NCBI GenBank assembly: GCA_949318235.1
Contig: OX439127.1
Location: 19,010,375-19,074,374 of the forward strand
Direction of reading: 5' to 3'
Source: Ecdyonurus torrentis
Lineage: Eukaryota > Arthropoda > Insecta > Ephemeroptera > Heptageniidae
Length of the DNA: 64,000 bases
Numbering within the stretch: position 1 is the stretch's first letter; each line of letters opens with the position of its first letter. The notes under the pieces are model-generated. The model saw only the letters and a list, made by a program, of their open reading frames with translations, was not told the DNA's origin and did no database searches. Shown here piece by piece: positions 13,918 to 25,780 of this stretch. The translations under genes and the position numbers were made by a program.

Positions 13918-14256
13918 TTTAAGGGAGTAAGGGACCGACGTCGGCCATTAGACTCAAACTTTTCTCGCCAAACAAATCTGAAAATTTGCACAATGATACT
14001 TCAGCTTGAGACAATTTCAAATATATACAAATTTTGGGGGGTCACCGTGCAAATTAATTTTATATGATATTTTGACATTTTAAGCCCATAAGGCCCAATG
14101 TTAATTTCAATTTTTTTTTCTTTTTTTCGGGACGGTCAAACATATTGAAATTTTTATCACGGCTAGGTGTAACCCTTAGCTACACAATGATATCAAATTT
14201 AGACCCCAAACTCTTCTAGTTTTTGAGATATAAGGTCGGTACCCTACTTCCTTAAA
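13918..14256 (+). mobile_element. MITE family with TTTAAGGGAGTA ends, copy 1
   Basis: Runs from TTTAAGGGAGTAAGGGACC to GGTACCCTACTTCCTTAAA, a terminal inverted repeat of about 16 bp. Internal landmarks are CGACGTCGG, CTTCAGCTTGAGACAATTTC, GGGGGGTCACCGTGCA and GACCCCAAACTC. About 339 bp, no gene. Confidence 0.8.
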
Positions 14257-15887
14257 TGCTACATTTTATTTGTTTACCGGAACCTCTTCCGCCTTAATTG
14301 AACTATATCAGTATTATTATTTTATTATTATGGTAAATATATATTATTGACAAGAACAACGCTTGCTATAACTGCAATTACTGAGAAAATAAAAAAAGAA
14401 GAAAGGTCTGATTTTTCTGCATTTCTATGTTGTAAAATAGTGTGACATTTGCAGCGGAGCTTTCTTTGTTTACTGTGTTTGTTTGAAAAGTTAAGTTACT
14501 GTACAGAACAGCATATTATAGTTGTGACGTTGAGAAAACATTGTTAACTTTTCAATCTCTTCTGTCCGTGTTAATAAAACTAACAGCACGTAGTATGAAA
14601 TAATTTGTTTCTTAAATTAAGTAATGGTCACAATAATGTTATTACTCAATAGAGAATCATTTAATTTAATTCTGAACATTACAACTTTTTTGTCTCCATT
14701 TTTTAAAAACAATAATGATAATTTTAAACAACCTTTGTCTAACGAGTCACTGGACTTCTCTCTCTTTTTAGTACAACAAATTTATAGTTTTCTTGATTAA
14801 TTTTATTGTAGCAATGAAATGAACAAAGGTAACCAAAGATAAAGTATACTATAGAAACTCTCGATTCATTTTATAGAGGTTACGATTGCCATTTAAATGT
14901 ATAATGTTATTTAAGTGAGGTTTTTAACAATAGAGAAATCATTTGGTATCTTCCAGGGACTTTAATCCAAGATTAACACATAGCGGCGAAAAAGGTTTTT
15001 TAGTGTGTATTTTATAGGAAATAATTGTACGAATTTCATTTTACACTCATAAAAATGTATGAAGAAGGACGTGCATCGAACTACAATTTAAAAAAAAAAA
15101 ATGACAAAAATTTCAAAGTAAAAAAAAAATAAATAAAATAAAAAAAAAAAAAAAAATCGAGCAGTAAAAATAATTTGTTAAAAATCTAAAGCACCGGATT
15201 AGTGTGTATTGTTAGATATTATATTAAATAGAAACAAAAAAAGAAAAGTAATTTACTATTTACGTAATGTTAATATATTAACACTTAACGTAAATCCTAT
15301 TATAAATACCCAGTTTTTTAACGTAAAAATGATCGCCGTACTGTTTTAATTTACCTTCCAATCGAGGAACCCCAAAAGCGTCACCGGGGTGGATAATTGA
15401 TGTCTTTGTTGTTAAACACGTATAAAGTATTTATCAATTTATGTTTTGTTTTTTTTTTACAAGATACAACACAAGTATTTTTTACTATAAGAAATTTGAA
15501 AACACTTAATGCATTTATAAATGCAAGTCAATTTGTAATTCACAATGGACAAGGATCACGAGCAAACATTCACGAACGACCTGCACAATCGCTACTCTGC
15601 AGAATGAATGAAAAATGAGATCCGCGCTTATTATATCGATATATCGTTCAAGTCGATACTTTTGCCCGATTTACTCGAACGTATGGGACTTGATATGAGA
15701 AGTAGCAGAGTCAGCAGATAGTAACAAAACCGCGACTGTCGATAAACAAAACCATACTTCAGTCCGATACTATCGATATTTAGGAATCGAAACATCAAGC
15801 ATACTATCGGACAGTTACTTATTTTTCATTATCATTCTTATATTTCTTAATCATGCAATTTAAAACATTTAAGACGGTGCCTGCATG

Positions 15888-15919
<32 letters not shown>

Positions 15920-16097
15920 TAATTTCATAGAAAGAATTGTAAATACTGTTTTGACAATCATTTCACGGACGAAAATACATACGTAATATATACCTGCGAG
16001 ATTTTTATCAATGTTCGATTTTCTTACATAATCGTTTATTTAACCAAGAACTGCTGTTTGAAATGGGCGATATTTGTGGGCGATAATGCAAACTAAA

Positions 16098-16267
16098 ATT
16101 CTCCTCTAGCTCATTTTCAGCACCATTTTTTCAATACAGCATAATTTATGCTATATTACAAAATAATTATGATATATAGCATAATTATTTATGTTGTTCT
16201 AATTTAGCATAATTTATGCTATTATGACATAATTGCAGCATAAATTACGTAATTTATTCTTTCCGTG
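16098..16267 (+). mobile_element. MITE family with CACGGA ends, left of an inverted pair
   Basis: Starts in the CTCATTTTCAGCAC block shared with the 44526 copy and ends ATTCTTTCCGTG. GCATAATTTATGC palindromes fill it. The copy at 16743-16945 is in the opposite orientation, and a different MITE lies between them. Confidence 0.6.
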
Positions 16268-16368
16268 TTCTAATTGTTTTCTTCTATAATAACTTAGCTG
16301 ACAAATTTAGTGTGTATTATGATTGTATACTGTATAGTATAATATAAGAAAATATATTAATTAAATTA

Positions 16369-16675
16369 ATAGGGTCTATGCATTCATGTTAAAGTCGCCG
16401 CCATGTTGGATAACTCAATAACATGGGTGACATAGGAAAAAAAATAATTTTGCCAGTTTAAAAACACTATGCAATATTTTTGAGAGCTTGGATGTTGTAA
16501 ATATGTTGAATTAGTATCTCAAGTATGTGAGAAAAATAACAATAACAAAAAATTAAACGATTTCCCAAAGAAAATTGGCTTAAACGAAGTTTGTCCTATG
16601 CTGAGCAATGTTATGCACTACTCCAGTATGGCCTCAAAGCGCAATAAATATGACGTCATCCGCATACACCCTATA
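16369..16675 (+). mobile_element. MITE family with CCCTATA ends, copy 2
   Basis: Runs from ATAGGGTCTATG to ACACCCTATAG. It shares ordered blocks (TCAAGTATGTGAGAAAAAT, CGATTTCCCAAAGAAAAT, TTTGTCCTATGCTGAGCAA, TATGACGTCAT) with the 2979 and 59983 copies. Inverted copies of another repeat (the CACGGA family) stand on both sides. Confidence 0.75.
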
Positions 16676-16680
16676 GAAAT

Positions 16681-16720
<40 letters not shown>

Positions 16721-16742
16721 TTAGTATCTGGTTGTTAGTACA

Positions 16743-16945
16743 CAGACGGAAAGAATAAATTACGTAAATTATGCTACATATATGACAAATAGCATAAAGT
16801 ATGCTAAATTGGAACATCATAACTATAATTATGCAATGCAACATAATAGTTATGCTAAGTAACTTACTTATTTTGCTGTGAAGAGAATACATTTTGTTAA
16901 TTATATACTAACATAAATAAATGTTGCTGAAAATGAGCTATCATA
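16743..16945 (-). mobile_element. MITE family with CACGGA ends, right of an inverted pair
   Basis: Starts CAGACGGAAAGAATAAATTA and ends GCTGAAAATGAGCTA, the reverse complement of the 16098 copy's layout. Confidence 0.6.
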
Positions 16946-17179
16946 AAATTCTTTCATATTTACTTTTTGCCCGCGTGAGCATACAGAAAATGTTTAATTA
17001 TGACACCGTTCAACAACAATAACAGTTCAGTTATTTTTTTAACCTTCTACAAACAAAAGAAAACATCAATTTTACATGGGCGTAGATATTTACAATTTGA
17101 TTGACAAATTTACAACAAATGCCGTAAATATTAAATCAAATAATTTTAATAATGTAGGTCCTTAAAAAATATATATTAA

Positions 17180-17210
<31 letters not shown>

Positions 17211-17423
17211 ATCCAACATTCTTTTTTGACTCTTTTAATTGTGCATGAAAAGTGTAAAGCCGTTCTTAAAACATAATTATTTTCGCATCTTGATATACGT
17301 GTCTTAATTGATCAGATGCAATTCATGAAGACGTCTACAAAACACCAATATTGGGGTTCATTGGGTGCTGTCAAAAGGTACACCAGGGTGCATTAAATAA
17401 AGGGTATTATTGGCACTTTTTAG

Positions 17424-17884
17424 CAGTCTTGGGTTCGATTATCGTAAATACGATAACGATATTTGATTATCGAAACGTTATAGATTAACAGTTTTATAAA
17501 AGTTATCGTTATAGATTAACAAAAATTGACGATATTATCGTCGCATCTATAACGATACTTTTTGCTCACAAAATAAGAAAAAAATACACACAAAAGTAAG
17601 AAAAGTGTGCAGAGAATAAGAAAATATTGCCAAAGAATTAAAAAGTATAATATATATAAATGAGGCAGTTTATCATTGTAGGTATGTTGTACAGTCATGA
17701 AGCAAGTATTTAAAATATTTTATTTCAATTAAAAATTGCAGTATGATTTATATATTTATTGTTATCGAAAAACTATCGTTATAGTATCTTTATCGTGGGT
17801 GACATTTTTAAAAGTAACGATATCGTTATAGTGTGATACTAGAATATAGTATCGTTATAGAAATTTTGGTCGAACCCAAAACTG
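17424..17884. mobile_element. hAT-type MITE with perfect 8-bp target duplication
   Basis: 461 bp. It starts CAGTCTTGGGTTCGA and ends TCGAACCCAAAACTG. Both sides carry CTTTTTAG (17416-17423 and 17885-17892), an exact 8-bp duplication. The inside is built of ATCGTTATAG-like repeats in both orientations, concentrated near the ends, and has no coding capacity. Confidence 0.9.
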
Positions 17885-18967
17885 CTTTTTAGTTTTTAGT
17901 ATGCATCGCGATATCCGATCTTGATCTTATACCTATTTATTAGCAGGTGATTCCTGATTTTTACATCTCTCTGTTTTTTTTTTTTTTTTTTTTACCGTGA
18001 AAATCCGAATGCAAATAAAGTGACTGATTTTCTCAGAAGCGATCAAGTAAAGGCAGTAAAAAATGTTGCTTCTACAAAAATCCCACGATTTTATAAAAAT
18101 TATTAAAATTGTTCTAGAATTGTTACAAATTTGCTCTAAAAACAAAATACTAGGCTAAAAATTGCGGAAAAAGCAAATGTCCAAACACGTAATATTTATA
18201 ATAATTATGAAAACACTGTCATCCGACGGATTAAAAAATAATAATAAAAATTAATTTTTAACGTACTGAATTGCAAATAATTGCTTACAGTGTGTTTTGT
18301 TATATCCACCAACATTCAATATTTGACGTTTACAAAGAAAACAACCCCTTTAATAATCACGGCTCAAAAATCTAGTCTCGTATGTATAAAAATCCAAATT
18401 TAGCCCCCTACTATTTTGGATGTCATTTGAAAGTCAATGTTAAAACATAATTATAATCTACAACAAAAAACAAATAAATAAAAAATCCGAAGTCATGACT
18501 ATATAGGATTAAATATATAATTTTATATGAATATAAATAATACGAACTACACGGACAAAATAATTACGCAATTTATTCTGCATTTGTCATAAAGCGTAAA
18601 TGTTGCTAATTGAAATCGTATAAGGAATTATGGCTTTTGTGGTTATTCAACATATTTTATACATTATGTTGTAATGAAAATAAGCTAGCATTCTTATTGC
18701 GTTTTTATTATTATTATTTTTCCGTGTAAGTATACCGTAATTACTGTTCTTATGACTTGTAGTTCGAATTTCGGTATGCACATTTTTGGTCTTAAAATTT
18801 AAAAAAAAATAATAATAAAAAAAAATAAATTTGGTTCCAAATTTTACGCTGTGATCCACTAGATTTTTATTATTATTTATTTATTTTTCCCATTAAGGTT
18901 TGTATCTATCAAAGTGAAAAAAAAAGTTCAATCAGTTAATTTTGAAAGCAGAACCTCATTTTCCGCC

Positions 18968-19597
18968 TTAAAGGCATAATGCACTTTTTTAAACATCCTT
19001 TAGAATACTAGGTTAATAATTTACATACCTTATTATGGCAGAATTAGACATGAACGCGTTGATTTTGTATATATTTTCATTTATTTTCCATTTGACGGTT
19101 GAAATAAAACTTATCTGACGTCACACTGTACTGATGGGGCTGCGAAGTGGTGGGGTGTTTTAAATTTATCACGTGACCAAAGAACTTGACCACTGCTTGA
19201 CTGTGATTGGCTGATAAGATGGGCAGGGGGGAACACCGGGAAAAAGTTAGGTACTTCCCTAAACTATAAAACACTTTGCGCGCAAACTCGGAAGTATAAA
19301 GTTTAGGGAAGTACCAAACTTTTTCCCTGCGTTCCCCCCTGCCCATCTTATCAGCCAATCACAGTCAAGCAGCAGTCAAGTTCTTTGGTCACGTGATAAA
19401 TTCAAAACACCCCACCACTTCGCAGCCCCATCAGTACAGTGTGACGTCAGATAAGTTTTATTTCAACCGTCAAATGGAAAATAAATGAAAATAAATACAA
19501 AATCATCGCGTTCATGTCTAATTCGGCCATGATAAGGTATGTAAATTATTAACCTAGCATTCTAAAGGATGTTTAAAAAAGTGCATTAGGCCTTTAA
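18968..19597. mobile_element. 630-bp near-perfect palindrome bounded by TTAA
   Basis: The left half (from TTAAAGGCATAATGCAC) and the right half (to GTGCATTAGGCCTTTAA) are reverse complements over about 300 bp each, around a short centre near 19285. TTAA stands at both ends, the target of piggyBac-type transposases, so a piggyBac-mobilised foldback MITE is the best reading. The arms contain the inverted GGTACTTCCCTAAACT core and a TCACGTGA E-box palindrome-like site. Confidence 0.75.
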
Positions 19598-20234
19598 GAA
19601 AACTTATTAAGTTTAAAATACATGCGACAGAAATAAAAGTTTTCATCGTATTAATACAAGAAGCACTTTAATTTTCCAGCATGCCTATATAAAAATGACA
19701 ACATTGATTTGACATTTTCTTCGAATCTCCCTTAATAATAATACCAAGTGAAAGATCATAATAGCACTAGACATGGTTGAAGAGTACTTTGAGAGTAATC
19801 ATCATACATCCTTATGTATGTCTTCTCCTATAGCTCAACAGTGCATGAGAAAAATTACACTATACGTTTAGTTATATTAGAAATAATACAAGTGATCCTT
19901 AAACGTAATGATAATAATATAAGAAGCATCGACCGCAATGTGTGACCCCACGCATTAAATTAATTGTAATGTAAGTCACTTACACAGATAACCTTTACAT
20001 CTACTACATGGATAATTGTCAGACAAAAAGTTAAACTATTTTACAACACTTTTTTTATAAACTATTTCGGTCTTCTATTATAATAATGATTCAAAAGTTT
20101 GGATTTTGAATTGAAATGGTATTTTAAATCAATTAATTTTAATTCTTAAATTTGTCTAATTTTAGTGCGATTTACTTATTGATTGATCGGTTGAATTTAT
20201 TTATTTTTTTTTTCAACCCATTTATACTTTAAAG

Positions 20235-21168
20235 TCGGGTTTCTCAACCTTTTCGAGCTGCGGAGCACTTTTAGGAGTAATGAGCGCGCATGGAGCTCTG
20301 GGGGTTCGGAGGGGCGTAGCCCTCAAAAAAGGCCCTCCGAAGGCTTTTTTTTTTTTTTTTTTTTTTTCTTCTTCTTCTTCTTTTTCTTTAATCCTGTGAC
20401 CTTTTTTAGGCAGTTTTGTGAATAAATAGAACATAATTTGAAGAAGATTAACATTCTCCCCATTTTATAACCCTAGCTAAGAAAGTATAGTATAGGGTAA
20501 TGGCACCACCACCCCAAATACAGGTCCGTGACGAATGTCTACTAATAAAGAGGTCTAGTGTGCGCACCACATAGAATTACAAAGAAAGAAAAAAATGTAA
20601 CTTTAGAGCAGAAATTGTATGATAAATTAATAAAATAAGTATTTGTTTACAGAGCCTTATTTTTAAAATTTCTAAATTATTCAAATAATATATTTCTCAA
20701 AATATTTTTTGGTAATAATGGAAATGTTACAGAAGATACTGCCTCCTATTTTTCTTCTTCTTTTCTTTTCTTTCTTTCTTTCTTTCTTTTTTTTTTTTTT
20801 TTTTTTTTTCTTTTTCTTTCTTTTTCTTCAATAAACTTGAATTTGATCTTTTGGAAGATTAAGCTCGTTTATAAAATATTAAAATAAAATTTGAAACGAT
20901 GGACTTAATTAAAAAAATTAAAAAAAAATAAAAAAAAAATGACGTAAATTAAATTGTTAATAATAATAAAAATTATTATACAAAAACATTTTATGAAAAG
21001 TACGACTTTTTTTTATGTTTTTTTAAATTATGAAAAAAAAAATTATACATTATCATTTATTTAATTTACTATTTTTTTTATTATTATTATTTTTTTTTGT
21101 CATCTTCTTCGTCATTTTGTGGGGCACATGAAATAATTTCGCGGAGCACCGCCGGTTGAAAAACCCTG
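20235..21168. mobile_element. hAT-type non-autonomous element inserted at the end of another MITE
   Basis: Ends are GGGTTTCTCAACC on the left and GGTTGAAAAACCCTG on the right, the widespread hAT terminal motif. CTTTAAAG (20227-20234) and CTTTAAGG (21169-21176) form an 8-bp duplication with one mismatch. The right copy is the end of the 21170-21507 MITE, so this element jumped into that MITE's border. The interior is pyrimidine tracts and AT-rich filler without a gene. Confidence 0.85.
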
Positions 21169-21169
21169 C

Positions 21170-21507
21170 TTTAAGGAAGTAGGGTACCGATCTTATATCT
21201 CAAAAACTAAAAGTGTTTGGGGTCTAAATTTGGTGTCGTTGTGTAGCTAAGGGTCACACCTAGCCGTGATAAAAATTTCCTGATGTTTGACCGTCACGAA
21301 AAAAAGAAAAAAATATTGAAATTAACATTGGGTCTTATGGGCTTAAAATTTCAAAAAATCACATAAAATTAATTTGCACAGTGACCCCCTAAAATTTTTA
21401 AATATTTGAAATTGTCTCAAGCTGAAGTATCATTGTGCAAAATTTCAGCTTTTTTTGACGAGAAAAGTTTGAGTCTAATGGCCGACGTCGGTCCCCTACT
21501 CCCTTAA
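21170..21507 (-). mobile_element. MITE family with TTTAAGGGAGTA ends, copy 2
   Basis: The reverse complement of the 13918-14256 copy over its whole length with scattered mismatches, from TTTAAGGAAGTAGGGTACC to CTACTCCCTTAAA. Its left tip is part of the target duplication of the hAT element at 20235-21168. Confidence 0.8.
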
Positions 21508-24500
21508 AGGAAGAACAAAATATCATACTATTAGTGAAATTTAAAGTACAATAAAAATATATGATATTTATAATATAAAAGAAGGAAAAAAGCAAACAAA
21601 ACAATGACTGATAACCAGTTAAAAATAATACTTGTGAAGCAATCTTTTTAAAACCTGTTTCATTACGCGGATTGAAAAGAAGACAAAAAAAAAAAAAAAA
21701 GTGTCATATTGACAAGGTAACGATGAAGAGTCCGGGTGAGACAATAAACGAGTGTTTAATTATTTATACGTCTCTTTGTAAAAGTTTAGCGCACGCTCCC
21801 CGCGAACATCACTATTGTATTATGAAGTTATGTAAATCCGTTCATTATTTGTCTTACAGAACAGGCAGTTTGTGTTCAATAGCATCATCTGAGATTGTTC
21901 TTCTGAACTTTAACTATACTTTACTATACAGAGCAAAAATTACTATATCAAAGTTCAACTCTAGCAGTATACTAATTGCTCCATTTTTCTGCTTCCAAAA
22001 TCGAATCTACATTAATTTTTATCGTATTATACTGAAGTATTAAATTTAACCCGTTTAAAATTACTGTACCTATGAAAATAAATTATAAAATTAATAATAT
22101 AGATTTAAATTTTCATTTAAGAAAATATAAATATAGGAATTCTTTTGAAAGAAAAACAAAATCTTGTAAATTAAATTGTCGTGCTTTCTTTTTTCATTAT
22201 TATTATTATATTATAATTATTATTTTATTTAACCTTCAACAATTGTAATTCAGTATTGCATATTTGATTGTAAGGAGAGTGGAAATTAAGACATTTCGAA
22301 GAGTGAATTTTGAAAAGTTGAAAAGTTTCTAACGTCAAATCGAGTTTTATATATTTTTTTCACAACGATCATTTAGTTTTAAAAAGTTTAGGGTGCGATT
22401 TCGTCGCCGGTTACACTCATTAAAAGAATAAGAATAATAAAAATAACAATAAAAAAGAGAAATATTACAAACATGACATAAAATTATACTGTATATGAGA
22501 AATAACTAATTACCTATATTGTAAAGATCACGTTAGGTTAATGTTGACAATTTTTAATTCTGCACGTAACGGTCAATGTGTAATGACAATAAAAGCGCAT
22601 TTCTTTGCCACAGTTTGCGCAAGTGACACAATAAATGTGCTATCTACATCCACAAGCCATGATTGAGGTTACAAAGAAAATAGAATGAATGGTATAACGT
22701 AATAATTTTGTACATTAAATAATGTACTGTACATGCGTTTCAAGATGACTATGTACAGTCACTGTGATATAAAATTTTATTTATGGAAATGCCATCTATA
22801 TTTATATAGAACATTTAAGTTAATTTCATATGAATACATTTAACTTAGTCTTTAGTTTTATATCACAGTCGTTATACACTGTTTTAACACGTAGCACACA
22901 TAATGCAGCATAAATTGTTAAAAGTATAATTGATGAGTAATTTATCATTTCTTGAGTATAATATTGCTGCAATAAAACTACTTTCGTAATGGGTATTGAA
23001 ACAATGACCTTTCTTATTTATACAGATTAAATTAAATACAAAAGAATTAATATTACTACGTAGGTATTTCGATATACATTATTCAATATTTTCTTGTATC
23101 TTACAAGTTTATCTCTCAAATATTCATAAATAAAACATGAGAAAAGTATTGAATCAGAGATACTGTAATACAAAAAAAAAAAAAAAAAAAAAAAAAAAGG
23201 ACCATAATATACAATCGGAAATATAGTATGGAATGGAACATAGAAACAACAGAGAAAAAGCGCGGGATTAAATTTATGGCTTTTTTTTTTTTTTTTTTTG
23301 TAACTTTTCTCGTAATTAATTAACATTATTGCTTACAATTACTTACTAGTATTAAAAACATAGAAAAAGTGTTTATTTTAAGTTGATATTGAAACTAAGA
23401 ATACGATGATTATGAACTTGAAGAAAACTTGCAGTACTTTTTTTTTTTTTTTTTTTCATCTTTACATGTTATACTGACATTATTGTTTTATTACGGAACA
23501 CCGGTATTTCAACCGGTACCACTCATAAATATGAAGGGTCACAGACGAAACAGGCATTATATATTAATGTAGCAAGTACATTTCCATGAAAATTTGTCAA
23601 CAAACAATTTACAAATTGAAACAATCAAACCTTTGACAATCAATAGTAATAAATTATGTATTATATTACATTTCAGGCAAAGCACTTTTGTCATTTTAAA
23701 ATCAAACCATCACTGTAGTACATGAAAAATGCATTACTACTTTATCTTCGCAAAAAAAAAAAATAATAATAAAATGCAAAAAGGTTATTGATGAAAAGTG
23801 ACAGCAACTCGTTATTTAGAATTATTTACAGGCGTACTTAACGAATTCTATGATCGATATTTATTTATAAACTATGAAAATAAATTTAAGAAGAGAACTG
23901 AAAAGCACAGGGTGGCAAAACTATAATATTAACCTCGGCATGCCCTAAATTTTTGCCGTGACCTAAAGTCGAACTTGCGAATGTGTATTACATACATAGA
24001 AAGCAAATTATGACATTAGTAATAACAAATAGAATTGTTGACATGTTCAATATCACGTTACCAAGAAATAATAAACAATGCCATATTATAGTATTAGGTG
24101 TCAAATGAAAATATTTATAATAGAATTTAGACGCAATTTTTAAGGCGGCATTCCAAACGTCACCACGGCGGCGAAATATATATCAGCTGAGCTCGATTGC
24201 ATAGCGAAGCGAACCATACCAATCCATCAATGGCATTTCATAACAAATAAGATATTGATATTTACATTTGACTAAATATTTTGCAAGAATAGCAATATAT
24301 TTTAATCTTAAATTATAGCAAATAATTTAAAATAATAACACGTAAGCTGGCATTACTCACTATAAAGATGTCACAGGTCCTTGGCCCCAAAAGCGTTACG
24401 TCAGTCAAAATTCTGTTATTTAAGACCCAACAAATTAATGGGAAACAATAGGTAAGGCTTTCTAGAAGAAGTCCCAAAAATTGTAACAAGCCACATTCAA

Positions 24501-24648
24501 TGTAAACATTCAAAATAAATTGTGAAGTTTCCGGAACACTTGTCCTGAATGTTAAAAGTGCCATCATAAGCATTGCATTGACAGTACTCCTTCAATAGGT
24601 ACACTGGCAAAAATAGTCGTGAAAAAGTTTGAAATCATATTCACTTAC

Positions 24649-24800
24649 CTACATGATTACAAAAATTCTAACACACACGACACAAAACACAAGGCATTCA
24701 CTATAATTCATAGGTAAACCGTACGGCCATTATGTCAATGACTCCCATTTTGTACCCAGAGCCGTTTTAACGCCATCCGACGGAAAAGGGCTGAACTCTA
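24649..24800 (-). promoter_or_regulatory. Candidate upstream non-coding exon for the minus-strand NIPBL gene
   Basis: The NIPBL coding exon has a splice acceptor in front of its 5'UTR, so an upstream exon must exist at a higher coordinate. A near-perfect minus-strand donor (tag|gtaagtg) lies at about 24648/24649, downstream of a modestly GC-rich stretch (24710-24790). A second minus donor (gtgagt) lies near 24359. Both are weak; the choice is inference. Confidence 0.15.
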
Positions 24801-25732
24801 CTAGTAAACTAGAATTCTCTAAATTCTAATTTTAGGGATTCCTTACCAATTAAAAATATTTACCACGAAATAAAATCGAAAAAATTTGCTCTTGGTAGTA
24901 AATATTCGGTCTCTTGAGTTCACTATTACGAATAAACAAAGAGAAATTAGCAGGAACTCATAATTGAAATGATTCACTGGCTTGCCACCAGAGTTAAGAA
25001 TCAACAAAAGTACAGGCCGGCTAACAGCCCGGGCTAAGACGAGAAATTCAAATTGAAGGTGTTTGTTTTTATGTAAATAAAGCAATAGAAAAGACAAACC
25101 AAATATCCAGAGATTGTCGAATACAACAAAGTTAACACTAAAACTGAAAAATAAAATTCTACCACAAGATAGAACACTCCTGAAGCAAAATCCGTCACAC
25201 TGACTGGTGTTTTGGCCTTTGATCCACTAAAGATTGATTTCTTTAACTTGGCTTTGTATCACAACACAAAACTTTAAAACAATATTCAATATTTAGTAAT
25301 GACAACAAGAATTGCGCAAAGAAACTGTAAAATATGAAGTTAAAATACCTCATCTCAAATGTGCTTCACAAGCGACGCGCCAAACTCAACTGTTAAAATC
25401 ACTACTCTGAAATTTTAAAAACATTCCGCAGTGGAATATAGAGCTTTGCCCTGAGGTGACCGTGAAAAATAAAAAAACTATTTCCAATTTATTTATGAAA
25501 AAAAGTTTGGTGCAATATAGAGGTTGTAAATCGATATTTCTTTTATTAATAATTTAATTTGAAGATTCAACAATTAATTCCAAATAAAATTAAAACAATA
25601 AAATAGTTCGCCGTGTTCCCCCACCACTCTAACGTCAGGCATTTCAGATTCGTTCAGATTCTGACAGAGCGACAAAAGAACGGCAACTATCACCATTATT
25701 ATTTGTGGGACGTTGTTATTAATACTGTGAAA

Positions 25733-25780
25733 ATGGCTGCCCGTCCAAGAGTTTTTGTTATTGGAGTTGGTATGACAAAG
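25733..25780 (+). CDS. SCP2: SCPx exon 1 (residues 1-16)
   Basis: Encodes M-A-A-R-P-R followed by [10 protein letters not shown], the first beta strand of the thiolase fold, which matches the N-terminus of animal SCPx. It ends in phase 0 before the donor 'gtataa'. The start is the first ATG after the relatively GC-rich patch at 25600-25730. Confidence 0.93.

Larger units (their letters stand above)
12701..25732. other. Region between divergent NIPBL and SCPx starts
   Basis: No coding exon was recognised. It holds NIPBL 5'UTR intron sequence by inference, the MITEs listed separately, many homopolymers, and a GC-richer patch at 24145-24225. The SCPx promoter should lie near 25600-25730; no TATA box is evident. 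Confidence 0.5.

Noticed and set aside
15340..15400. Possible minus-strand exon ending in 'ggaag|gtaaatt', as a NIPBL upstream exon
   Set aside because: The donor is weak and no acceptor, promoter signal or conserved sequence supports it; the 24649 candidate is better, though also unproven.
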